Shown here piece by piece: positions 1 to 10,769 of a DNA stretch of 64,000 nucleotides (positions within the stretch are counted from its first letter, which is position 1; each line of letters begins with the position of its first letter). The translations under genes and the position numbers were made by a program. Below the pieces are notes generated by a model. The model saw only the letters and a list, made by a program, of their open reading frames with translations, was not told the DNA's origin and did no database searches. Source of the stretch: Gigaspora margarita (taxonomy: Eukaryota > Glomeromycota > Glomeromycetes > Diversisporales > Gigasporaceae); contig WTPW01000030.1 in the NCBI GenBank assembly GCA_009809945.1, positions 758,043-822,042 on the forward strand, written 5' to 3'.

Positions 1-870
1 TTACAAAATTTAAAAATTTTTTAAAAAAATAAATAATGATATACATATTCAAATAATCAAATTTTTGATTGTTTTCATTAGCTATGTACTTAGATGCAAA
101 TATATATTTATTTCTGTATAAAGAAGATTTTTCTTAGCATTTGTTTTTTTATTAGCTAGAAGGCTCATGCATATATAAACAAGTTTGTAACTCATATTAT
201 TTGAACTATTTTTCTTTTTGATATAGTTTAGTATTTTTTTATTAATGGTATCAATTGCATATTGGAAAAATTTTGTTGGGCTTTATTATAAGCATTTTTT
301 AAAACAAATTAGAGAATCCCTCCAAACTGCATATATAGATCTTTAATCTTGTCTATTTCAAAATAATTAATATAATAGATCTGTATTGACTATACTTGCA
401 TATATTTTATTGTAGAACCTAATATTTATCAAATTTTTGATAGTTACCTTTTTCTAGATAAACAAACAAGAATGTTTTGGTTGCACATAGCTATCTACAA
501 TATACCAAGTGTCTGGCTTATTCAAATATTAATTGAAAATAAATAGATTTTTAATTCTTTATTACTAAAATAATTGGATCATTATTGACCTTATAGTATA
601 TAACTGTTTTACTCTTATTTGTAAGCTTGTATAAGAGGTAGTGGCTAAATAAGTTTTTCCAATTTTTGAATTGCTGGTTATTTACAAATTTTTATATTTT
701 TTTATCCAAAACAATCTCTTCTAAATTAATATAACATTTGTGAATTAATACAACAGATGGTTGGAATAGCTTTTTAAACAAATAATTATCATCAGATAGC
801 TGAAGAAACTTTTCATTAATTTTTACATTTTTCAAAAACTTCCAAAACTTTGATAGTTTTTCATCAAATT
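1..870 (-). pseudogene. Relic of a Crinkler-type P-loop NTPase
   Basis: No open frame survives, but reading the minus strand and allowing frame changes gives blocks in the order expected for the NTPase-containing Crinkler (CRN/RHS-like) proteins common in Rhizophagus. Near 700-860 there is a stretch with LSKFWKFLK and LQLSDDNYLF. Near 590-680 a degraded P-loop neighbourhood is followed by HYLLYKL and KTVIYY. At 493-513 the motif DTWYIVD is intact. Further on are a block resembling the sensor region and MSYKLVYI. The P-loop itself is eroded (the expected GxGKS cannot be read) and several stops and frameshifts separate the blocks. The 3' part runs off the window. The family call is from recognition of motif order, not from a search; it could also be another STAND/AAA-like NTPase. 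No function is expected. Confidence 0.6.
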
Positions 871-1649
871 CATCTTTGGAGTTTGATACTTTATAAAAGG
901 AACTTGCTTATTAAAATAATTTGTAATTTTATTCAATCTTTTTTTTTTCTATTGTAAAAATATAAGAATCAGTATTTTTTATCTATGATTGACCAGGACA
1001 AAAACTCTTATAATAGTATTGGTGTGTGTCTGAGCCAAGCCATAATGGAGTCAAATTCTCTTCTTCTTATACTTATAGAACAGATATAGTAAAATTACTG
1101 CATGAGTATTTTACCTAAAAACATACTAACCAATTCTATTTTATTGTTTATGGAAACTGCCATTTTATATTCTTTCAAGTTCCAATTTTTTAAGTTCTTT
1201 AGTATCTTCCTAATTTTCAAGCACAGTGAATTTTGTGATTTACTTTTTGTTGCTATTATATTTTCTACTTTATAAAAAGTATTCAATTTATTTACACTCC
1301 ATTCAGAGAAATATTTACTCCAAAACCCTATTAAATTTATTATTAAAATATTTGCATTATAAATATATCAACAACACACACTTACTAGAATACTTGAGTT
1401 CTATAAAATATTACTGGGAAGTTGGCTTGTTACTCTTTTTAGCATATTGATTATGTTTACATAAAAAGTTTAAAGTTTATAATAATCTTAAAATAATATA
1501 ATACAAATATCTAATAATAATAACTAATAACAAAGGTTTACTATAAAGAGCTAAAAGTTTAAATGATTTATAACTATCAATATGGGCATAACTTATGTTA
1601 AAATAAATCCTTGTAGATTTAGAAATAATGAAATTGATTCTAAATGAAA
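871..1649. other. AT-rich stretch, no gene seen
   Basis: Short open frames on both strands (under 80 codons) lack recognisable motifs. Part of it may be upstream sequence of the NTPase relic, but no N-terminal domain could be read. Confidence 0.5.
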
Positions 1650-2107
1650 CTATATTGACTGATTTGTTTGACCCCAAAATCAACCAATCATAATTGAGGG
1701 TTATCAAAAAATTTTGTACTTAAAATTATTTGAGCAAATTTTTATAAAAATGGTTTTTTAAACTAACTTTGTACTTCTAATTAAATATGTAGAAAATTAT
1801 AAGATTTACATATTTCATTATAAGTCAAAAGTATGTTTAAAAGGCCATAATTTTAAAAAAAAATGCTTCTAAATTTGCTCTTGATAGTTACCAACCAATC
1901 AAAAAATGGCAAACCAATACTAAAAACCTAAATATATCAATAATGGTAACAGTACTTTGTTAAAATTAGTATAGCTGTTTTATTCGATTTTTTTTGTTTT
2001 TATCTTGTCTAGAGGTTAAAAAGCTCTTTTTTAGTTGTATACAGGTGCTTCATTTTTTACTTTTTTTGATATTAAAAAAAGTCCGAAAATCAAAACCAAC
2101 CAATATG
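1650..2107. mobile_element. TA-flanked TIR element, CATAT family
   Basis: The ends read inward as TATTGACTGATTTG and CATATTGGTTGGTTTTG and match the ends of the element at 29879-30367. The interior also aligns with that copy in opposite orientation (a shared block with ACCCCAAAAT and CCAATCAT near one end). No coding capacity. It is an old, diverged non-autonomous element, probably Tc1/mariner-like from the TA at the ends. Confidence 0.55.
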
Positions 2108-2123
2108 TTCTTTATTAGAAATG

Positions 2124-2210
2124 CAGTAGAAAATGTCACGGCTTATGCTATAACTAGTTAAGGCATAAGTTTTAGTTGGTTACGGCTTAAGCTGTAACAC
2201 TTTCTACTGT
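2124..2210. mobile_element. 87-bp foldback (MITE-like) element
   Basis: The two halves are imperfect inverted copies of about 30 bp: CAGTAGAAAATGT at the left end and ACACTTTCTACTG at the right end, continuing into GGCTTA-GC-TAAC blocks. The RNA or single strand would form a long hairpin. No clear target duplication. Confidence 0.6.
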
Positions 2211-2269
2211 GTCTCTATTCTTTATACATGACGAGGGATGGGATAGTTATGGTTATAGCTGTTTGTGAC

Positions 2270-2877
2270 CGACTATAGGCATAACCAATTCTAGTCAGTC
2301 AGAGGGGCTTAGCTGACCAACTAAATTATAGCTGATGCCGGATTTCAAAACATGGATTAGCCCGATAAATGCAAGATCCCATAAAGACGATACTGTACCG
2401 ACTATAAACCAGTCGGTGTTCTCCCACAATGAACAAAGCAGGCTGATTTTAATATGGAGTTCAAAAGTTACAGCTGTTTTCATAAATTTTGAACTTGGAT
2501 TCATTTGAACCCGAAGTGGGGCAAATGAACCTGGCTTGGGTTCATTTGAAGCCAAAGTGGGATTAAGGGTTTGGGTTCGTTTAATCCGAAGTGGGATCAA
2601 ATGAGCCCGGCTTTGGGTCATTTGAACCCGAAGTAGAGTAAAAGAACCCGGCTTGGGCTCATTTGAACCCAAAGTGGACCTGAAATGATCATCAAATTCA
2701 CTGGTACACAAAATACGATTCTTTGTGTAACATAAATTTGTCGATCCTTATTTTCGTGCTTTTAATCTCTTGGTTAAAGGATCCAAGAACCTTTTACATA
2801 GTAAAATAATTGATCGACTATAGTCGGCTATTTTGCCGGTATGACCGACCACACCTAGCCGGTTATGCCTATAGTCG
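2270..2877. repeat. Segment bounded by an exact 17-bp inverted repeat
   Basis: CGACTATAGGCATAACC at 2270-2286 recurs as its exact reverse complement at 2861-2877. The base composition inside is less AT-rich than the surroundings and includes the tandem repeat at 2500-2680. It may be a small transposable element, but I could not define outer ends or a target duplication. Confidence 0.5.
2500..2680. repeat. Degenerate ~40-bp tandem repeat (about 4.5 copies)
   Basis: Units begin TTCATTTGAACCCGAAGTGGG or close variants, with unit lengths of about 41, 35, 42 and 40 bp. Read on the minus strand it gives a repeated NEPKPGSF-like peptide in a 138-codon frame; that frame looks like a by-product of the repeat, not a gene. 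Confidence 0.75.
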
Positions 2878-5043
2878 ATAATAACCGACCGACCCATAAA
2901 CTCGTACAGGGGGGTCGTCAAAGTCCGTCGGGATGCATCGGAGTGCATCGGAATCATGGTCGGCTAGATCGGAATTGATCAATTTTCATAAAAATTTTTA
3001 CTAATAAATCATCAAGTAAAAAAATGCACAGCTGATAATTTTGCTATAGAACTTGCTAACAACTTGGGCTAAACGCCGACCTAGATCCGACGCATCCGAC
3101 CCGGAAATTTTATAAAAGTTTTATAACGAACTTTTTTTAAAAAAAATTATTATAAAATTCAGTATATCAAACATACTTCAAGTATAGTTGGCAAAGTTTC
3201 AGTGTTTCGCGCTGGCGAAATAACGAAACCCTAGTTTCGACTTTCAATAAAAATTTTAAAAAGGAGAAATGATGAAACATAGCGAAACTAGAAAATCATT
3301 ACGAAACTAGTGAAACATGGAAAACTGGTGAAATTATTATCGTATGGACTAGTCCCAGCTCAACGGCCGAGTCGATATGCAGGTCGATCCTCATCCTGCA
3401 CTATTGTAGGCTGGTTGAATCGATTCTCTTATACATAAAGCATATTCAGGCTAAACAATTAACTAAAAATCTACTAGTGTACAATAATGTAGATATTCAT
3501 TAGTTCAAGTAATTTAGGTGATAAATTGGCAATAATGAATGTAAAGAACAGAAATGTTCTTTCTCAAAGACAAACCGAATAAACTTAAATAATTTAGTAT
3601 TACTTGAATTTTGGCAAGGAATAACCTGATGGCTTTGATATAGAAATGGGGCTAATTCTGATCAGAAAAATTGTTTTGGCAAAAAAGATTGGCCCGGTCG
3701 ACCAGCCTGAGCTTTTTTAGGATCGATCCCGGCTTATGATTTTTCCGTCATTCCGTATCACTACTATGTCTTTTATTAAAAATTATAGAGCGCATTATTA
3801 AAACTTTAAACCTATAGTTTGTACTGAAGCCATTTATTAATAGCTATTTTGTGTAAGCAAGTAAATAACTCAATCATAAATTATTAATAATTTGTAATAA
3901 CTAGAACTAAACATCGTGAACTTGAAAAAAAATAATTGTTATATTATTGCTTGAATGGCTTGGAGATCACGGAATCGATGCTTTTTGTACTATGGCTTTG
4001 TTTAACTAGTTTTCCGGGATTTTTGAGATTTCGACGTTTCACCGAGAAGTTTCGATTTTCGTGTTTTGGCTTAGGTTTCGTCTTTCGCCATTTGGAAATA
4101 GGTCCTAACAAACATTAACCTCGAAATCTGATGGCCATTCGCCTTATGGCAGATAATAATTCAACTTCTTTCAAAAGAACATGTTTTCAGGACTTTTAAT
4201 ATAAAACAATTGATTAAAAAAACTTTTATAACTCAATTTATAATTTTAAAAAAGATTTAGTTACCCATAGAAATGATGATAAATTATGTAAAATTATCCG
4301 AAGTGGTCGATAAAGATAAATCGTAATATAGCACAATTCGGACATTGTAGGTGAAGAATTAACCCATTCTCTAAAAAAGAATATTAATATTATATTCATG
4401 ATAAATATATACACGTAAACACTTATCTTCTTACCAATTTCTAAGATGTTAATATATGTTGCTCCATCTTCGTTTGAAATCCAATTTTTGGTGCACATTC
4501 AGAATTTATTTCATATCTATTCAGGACATTTGTCATCCCGTAGTAAATATTTTCGTATTCTGAAGGAAAGAATTCAAAAATTTTATCCGGAAAAAGTAGC
4601 TTAATTTGATATTTATCATAAACATGATTCCAAATCTTTGCACTAATAATTCATTTTTAATAAGTTTTTAGTTCCTTCAAGCAGACCATTTAGTGACTTG
4701 CGTAAATTAATAATAATGATTAATGATTACAGTACGATTTAGTACAATAAAAAGTTTCATTTGTCAAAAATAATGTCATCTCTGATCTTATCCTTTTTTT
4801 CAGCTTTAAAACTGATTCTCCATTCGTGCTACGTAATGAATAAATTTAACTATATCCGATGTGATCAAATTTTTACCAGATCCGACTTACAATCACGTTC
4901 AAATATGTCAAAATATGTCAAAATATGCAATTGTTCTGTTAATCATATGTTTCACAACATTTTTTTTCCATAATATAAGACTTTGAAGAGCAAATTCGGG
5001 TTCAATTCGTTTTAAATATTATTAAATTATTCTTTTTTAAAAA
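2878..5043. other. Intergenic stretch, no gene seen
   Basis: Only short frames without motifs. GAAAC/CGAAA-rich patches (about 3200-3330 and 4025-4095) contain a small palindrome TTTCGCGCTGGCGAAA near 3203. The last 60 bases before 5044 are A/T-rich and end AAAATG, a usual fungal start context for the gene that follows. Confidence 0.5.
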
Positions 5044-6960
5044 ATGATACCATTACCAAATGAATGCCTTATTAAAATATTAAGTAATTTTAAATCCAAT
5101 TATAGATGTTTATTTTCATGCCTTCTTGTAAATCGTAATTGGTGTAGAATTATTGTACCATTTTTATGGAGTGAACCAACCGAATATTTCAATGATAAAA
5201 GACTTATAAGAACATATCTTTTATTATTAAATGTTGAAGAACAAACTTTATTAATTCCTTTTGAAATTATTATTCCAAATTATCCAAAACCATTATTTGA
5301 ATATACAAGATATGCTACATCCGTTGGTATCTATTTACATGATGGAGTAAAAAATTGGCTTAAAGAAGAAGGTTATGGTGAAGAAAGACGTAATTTAATT
5401 TTTAATAATGATGATTATGATGATTATGATGATCATTGGCCTGTAAATACTGTTAAATGTTCTTTAATTGCATTATTTTTACGAACAAGTAAAAATCTTA
5501 AAATTTTAAGATTTGAAGGAATTATTTATGACAAAAAGATTTTTCAATATCTTTATGAAAATACCACAATTACTTATTTAGATTTTTATACTGATAATTT
5601 TGATTCTAGAGCATTAGAAATATTATTAGAAGTTCTTTGTAGAAATACTACACTTATTTCTTTAAATCTTTCTTATAATGAACTTAATACTAAGGGATGG
5701 AAAGCAATAGCAAAAGCTCTTTGCAAAAACGTTACTTTAACACATTTAGATCTTTCTTTTAATCAACTTAATTCTAAGGAAGGGAAAGCATTAACAAAAG
5801 CTCTTTGTATAAACACTACTTTGACTTCTTTAAATCTTTATCACAATTCATTTGATACTAAAGATGCAGAAATATTGGCAGAGATTCTTCGTAAAAATTC
5901 AACTTTAACTACTTTACATCTTGGTAGTAATTTATTTTATTCTGGAGGAATAAAAATCTTAGCAAAAGCTCTTCATATTAATTCTACTCTTACTTCTTTA
6001 AGTATTCCTTTAACTCAACTTGATTTTGAAGGAGGAAAAGCAATAGCCGAAGCTCTACGTGTAAATAATATTTTGACTTATTTAGATATTTCCAGTAATC
6101 GACTTGGTTCTGATGGTGTAGAAGCAATAGCTGAGGCACTTTGTGAAAATATGGGTTTAACTACTTTAAATCTTGGAAATAATGATATTTGCTCTGAAGG
6201 AGCAAAGGCATTGGCAAAAGCACTTTGTATAAATCCTATTTTAACTTCTTTGAATCTTTCTAATAATCATCTTGGTTTTGAAGGAGGAAAGGCATTAGCT
6301 GAAGCTCTTTATAAGAACAATGCTTTAACTTTGTTAGATATTTATGACAATCAACTTGGTTTTGAAAGTACTGAGGCATTATCAGAAATGCTTAATAAAA
6401 ATACCACTTTAAATACTTTAAATTTATGTACAAATATGATTGGTTCTAACGGGGTAAAGGCGATAGCTGAGGGTCTCTGCAAAAACACTACTTTGACTTC
6501 TTTGGATCTTTCCAATAATCAACTTGATTTTGAAGGAATAAAAGCATTGGCGGAGGCTCTTTATATAAATACTACTTTAACTGATTTAGACCTCGAATAT
6601 AATAAACTTAGTTCGGAAGGTGTGAAAATATTAGCAGATGCACTTTGCGAAAACAAGGTTTTAGTTACTTTAGATCTTAGTAGTAATCAAATTGGTTGTG
6701 AAGGAGCAAAGGCTTTAGCGAAAGTTCTTTATATGAATAATGCTCTAAAATTTTTAAATCTTTCTAATAATCAAATTGATTTTGAAGGGGGAAAAGCGTT
6801 AATAGAGGCACTTTGTAAAAATATTACTTTAATCTCTTTAGACCTTTGTGGTAATAAAATTAGTCAATACAATCAAACCAGATTAAAAAACATCCTTCGT
6901 ACAAATACTATATTAGCATCTGTTCGTTTTTCTCCATTTAGTTTGCCTTCTCATAATTGA
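5044..6960 (+). CDS. F-box-like, ribonuclease-inhibitor-type LRR protein (638 aa)
   Basis: Residues 1-48 resemble an F-box (IPLPNECLIKIL at the start, then FSCLLVNRNWC and VPFLWSEP), as in Skp1-binding substrate receptors. About 120 residues of linker follow. From about residue 173 to 620 there are 16 repeats of exactly 28 residues with the pattern NTTLTSLDLSxNQLxxEG-KALAEALCK, the ribonuclease-inhibitor (RNI/NLRC3-like) LRR. The last 18 residues are a partial repeat. A role as an SCF ubiquitin-ligase adaptor, with the LRR horseshoe binding a partner, is inferred from family knowledge. There is no signal peptide or membrane segment and no intron is needed. The first ATG puts the F-box-like part at the N-terminus, exactly as in the paralogue at 10770. 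Rhizophagus carries very many such genes; the specific target cannot be told. Confidence 0.9.
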   Translation: MIPLPNECLIKILSNFKSNYRCLFSCLLVNRNWCRIIVPFLWSEPTEYFNDKRLIRTYLLLLNVEEQTLLIPFEIIIPNYPKPLFEYTRYATSVGIYLHDGVKNWLKEEGYGEERRNLIFNNDDYDDYDDHWPVNTVKCSLIALFLRTSKNLKILRFEGIIYDKKIFQYLYENTTITYLDFYTDNFDSRALEILLEVLCRNTTLISLNLSYNELNTKGWKAIAKALCKNVTLTHLDLSFNQLNSKEGKALTKALCINTTLTSLNLYHNSFDTKDAEILAEILRKNSTLTTLHLGSNLFYSGGIKILAKALHINSTLTSLSIPLTQLDFEGGKAIAEALRVNNILTYLDISSNRLGSDGVEAIAEALCENMGLTTLNLGNNDICSEGAKALAKALCINPILTSLNLSNNHLGFEGGKALAEALYKNNALTLLDIYDNQLGFESTEALSEMLNKNTTLNTLNLCTNMIGSNGVKAIAEGLCKNTTLTSLDLSNNQLDFEGIKALAEALYINTTLTDLDLEYNKLSSEGVKILADALCENKVLVTLDLSSNQIGCEGAKALAKVLYMNNALKFLNLSNNQIDFEGGKALIEALCKNITLISLDLCGNKISQYNQTRLKNILRTNTILASVRFSPFSLPSHN

Positions 6961-8656
6961 TTCTAACAATTTAGATTATCACTTCAATTTTGCTGGGTGA
7001 TGGATTTTTATTATTTGGTTTATATTCGGTATTTGGGGGTTGTTTTTGAAAAAAAAATATTTTCCCAATAATTGTTCATAGTTACTTTTTCATATCTTTG
7101 TTTAAGTTTCCAATACATGAAATATTATAAAAATATATACATTTCACCTTTTTACTTTCATATATTTTTGTCTTCAACAATAATTGAACTTTCGTTTATG
7201 ATATGATATTCGTTTTCCACTAGTTATACCAAATTTATGCGTTAACTCTAATTGATCTCAAATGCTGCCATTTTCCAATTCCACATCATTGTCGTTTATT
7301 GAATTTTAGCTGTGCTATCTATATCTTTAAAATCATCTCTGAATCGGACTATAGTAAAGATAATTTGATTAAATCTCGTGAATCGATTGATTTTTACACT
7401 TTATATTGGAATTCTTACGAAACTTGACGTTTAATTCTTGGACAACTAATTAACTTCTTGCAATGATCGGGTGAAACTTTTTAAATTTTATTGAAGCTTA
7501 CAATATACAGAATATTTGTTTTATACATTTAAAATTAACTTTTATTTTGAATAAAAATGTGATTCTTGACATAACAATATTAAGTTTATTATAATTTTTT
7601 ACTAATGTTGAGGTGAAATTACGAGACTATGATCGACCAAAGTTTTTGATTAGTCATTATGATTGATCGTTTGTTCGTCCGGTGTGGAAGTGGTGGCAAT
7701 CGACTAAGCGAATAAAATAATCTAACAACACCACTATCTAACTAAACCAATATCTAACAGTACGGCAAGACTCATGATCCTCGAATTGGTAGGCAGAAAG
7801 AGTCGTGGAAGATTTGGTCCGGGTCTCGAGGTTCGTTTAGGTCTTGCTGCGGCATGGTTAAGCGAAGCTAAGTATATCTTTGATTTCTTGTATATGGTTC
7901 TTCTTTAGTGGTTCTAACTCCACTCCACTTATATAATTCTTCTTTTATTTTAGGGTGCTCAGGTTGAAAAGGTTAAATACAATCATTAATATTATTAACG
8001 ATTGACACGTGATCAAGGGTGAAATTAGATTGATGCAGTGATTAATCGAACAATAGGGCGATTGATTGTTGGATAAATCGGGCAATCAAAGGGTTTAATC
8101 GATGGATGTTTTTATATAAGAGATGATTAATTTTGATCTTTCTCTCTTTTAACTAGGCTATACAAAACTATCTGGAGTTCAAATGCGGGTTATGAAGTTA
8201 CAACTAACGACACGACTTTAAGACTGACGAATATTCGACGATATAGGGTAGGGTTAATAAGTGATTTTACTATGACAAATAGGTTTGAAATCAAGTGAAA
8301 ACTTTTTAACACTTCTACTCTTATTTCGATGGTTAGAATTCAAATCTGAACTCTCCTTGAGTTTATCAAACTCGAACGCTTTGAGTTAAACTTTATTGAA
8401 ACGACAAGGAAGGTATTATATACCGTTTCCCCTCTTAATAAATACATGATTTTAGACCAACTACGCTATCCCTATTGAATTCTCTCCTAACTCACGATGA
8501 CTTCACTATGACCTCATTCTTTTGGGGCGAATGTTAGAGGTGGTTTCCCAAGCCTCGAGGCGTAAGTGTCGTGAGTATGGTTGCGTCATTGATACCAGTA
8601 CTATAATTCATCGTGCCAGTACCATAATACTATCAGTGCCAAAGCTAGATTAAGTA
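6961..8656. other. Intergenic stretch, no gene seen
   Basis: No coding signal. A less AT-rich patch at 7763-7849 has ends that could pair (CGGCAAGAC with GTCTTGCTG, one mismatch) and contains a tRNA-like GAATTGGTAGGCAG, but there is no good B box, so I do not call a tRNA. Confidence 0.4.
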
Positions 8657-8822
8657 CATTGTTTGGCGAAAGGGGTGATAAACAAACATTGACAGCTAAA
8701 TGCCAAGGGCGCGAAAACTAGTTTGGACTATAGGGACGAAGTTACATGTGAAGAATCTATTGTTTACGAAAAGAGGAATAAACAAACATGAGCAACGAAA
8801 TGCCAAGGGCAGAAACTGGATT
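8657..8822. repeat. Direct repeat of ~62 bp, 100 bp apart
   Basis: ATTGTTTGGCGAAAGGGG with AATGCCAAGGGCGCGAAAAC recurs about 100 bp later as ATTGTTTACGAAAAGAGG with AATGCCAAGGGCAGAAAC. Both copies share ATAAACAAACAT in the middle. Origin unknown. Confidence 0.6.
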
Positions 8823-10020
8823 GTGGCCCTGACATGCAGTTGCCATATGTGCCTATACCGGAAATACTATCACGCTATTTGGGGTTATGCTGATCTCTAG
8901 TAACCATGACGTGATACTAGGAGAAATCATACGATGGTACGATATAACCAGCGGGAAAATTATCCTAAAACAAAATTAAAAAAAAAAAGACTTGAGGCAC
9001 AGCCCTTCACACCGGTCATTTCTTATTCTTTTATAATATTGATAACGCTTCAGATTAATTTACTGACTCGCTACATTCGAATTTTGTTGTTGTAATTAAT
9101 CATATTGATAAAAAAAAAATTCAGTGGTTAATAATATAAATTACGTAATTAACCATGGCGTGATCGATCATCATATCTAGTGAAATCAACTATTACTGTA
9201 TTAGTCGTTTTTTGTTATTCAATTAAAACTTTAAGACCGATTGCAATAACAATTAAAAGGGTCTTAATATCCTCTTTAGAAGGCGATTAATGTTTTATTA
9301 CTCATATATTTCCTTACAAATTTATATTTTGTTTGTCTAGAGTTTCGATCGTATAGTCAATTGTGCAACTTCAAGTTTCCATAAACTCGTGTAAGATCCA
9401 TTGAGGTATATTAGACAAATTAACGTTAAGAAAAATGTCAAGAAAAAAAAAACCTAATTATGACAAAAGTTATTTGATTATAGCTCTAGTTACCGGCTAC
9501 ATTTGCATTTATTAATTCTGTTAAACCTCCCAAAAATGATATGAAAAGTGAATAGATTTTATATCAGTATTGAGATGTTATCATATTTAAAAATATTGTA
9601 AACTGTTAAATTATAGCGGAAACAAACTTAGTAGATTTTTAACAGATTTGACATGATAGGATCGATTTTGGGAAGTTAAAACACATATTTATCGATCACA
9701 ATTATTCGAAATGAAGTTTTGTTCAAATATGGTGTTGGACATTTTAATAACTTTTTAAATAATAATATTTTTTTTTAAAAAAAAACTTTCTATAATAATA
9801 TTCTTTGACCCCAAAGAATATAGATTTGGTGAATGTTTTTAAAAAACCTTCTTATTAAGAAGTAATTTTAGTTTAAAAACTTTAATTTTATATTAATTTA
9901 AAAAATTTGGCTCTTTATTTTATTAAGATTTTGAGCTAATTACTAATAAATTTTACTTTATACGTATATATATATTTTTATTCGCACTCTCTCAGCGTCA
10001 TTAAATCATGTAATTTTTTA
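8823..10020. other. Intergenic AT-rich stretch, no gene seen
   Basis: Homopolymer-rich DNA without frames longer than 66 codons or recognisable elements. Confidence 0.5.
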
Positions 10021-10195
10021 AAATTCAGCACTATTATATATGTCGTAGTCGGAAAATGGAATTTAAGTGGATTTAGAATTTCCTAGTTTAAATTAGGGTT
10101 AGGGTGAACATACGATATAATCAACACCACACCAAAAATGGGTTTTATATATACCGGTAAATTCCGAATCCACGTTTCCACTTACAAAATTCAGC
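10021..10195. mobile_element. Relic TIR element holding a TTAGGG tract
   Basis: A GTGGATTTAGAATTTCC block (about 10067-10083) is inverted at about 10156-10179 as GGTAAATTCCGAATCCAC. The 9-mer AAATTCAGC occurs as a direct repeat at 10021-10029 and 10187-10195, a possible target duplication. TTAGGGTTAGGG lies inside at 10093-10104. Part of the right side recurs near 18670-18720. Confidence 0.4.
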
Positions 10196-10769
10196 GTTTC
10201 TAAATATATCCATATATAAATTTCGAATTTCAGTGACTAGATGTCTGCACCATAGTAAATCCATTTCACAATAGTTGAGTAGTTTCATTATTCGAATAAT
10301 TTATGCTTACTCATAATGCAAGTTATTCATAGGTCAAATGCAATAAACAGTTGCACAGAATCAGGCAAGATCCTGTGCAGGATTTCAACATACTTAAATT
10401 AGCAAACTGCGTAATTCCAAATCAAAAAGTTTATGCGTGTACTGCGTAATAATTAGAAAATTCCAAGGTTTTGTCCAATGAATGAATAATTAGAATAGGA
10501 AAAAGGTCCTATATCAAATGTTTAGAGATTAATTTTAACCGAAAAATAACGGATTATTAATTTGCCATTATTGTTAGCATATTGATACGTATTAGTAAAA
10601 TATGTGATAACAATAACAACTTGTGTATTATAAATTAGAGTAGACATTATATCAATCTACGTAACAATTGTAATTTTCATTACGTATCTTGCTCAACGTT
10701 TCACTACATTTCATTTCAGCTATAAATCAGTTTAAAAAATCTTTAACGTTTGAATTAAAACTTTTGAAA

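Noticed and set aside
2295..2711. 138-codon frame with NEPKPGSF repeats
   Set aside because: Explained by the ~40-bp DNA tandem repeat with variable unit lengths; no start context or neighbours supporting a gene.
7741..7870. Possible tRNA or structured RNA
   Set aside because: Ends can pair weakly and a GGTTCG is present, but no proper B box or cloverleaf could be formed by eye.
10689..10769. 27-codon N-terminal extension of the second LRR gene
   Set aside because: It begins with TTG; the ATG at 10770 aligns with the paralogue's N-terminus.
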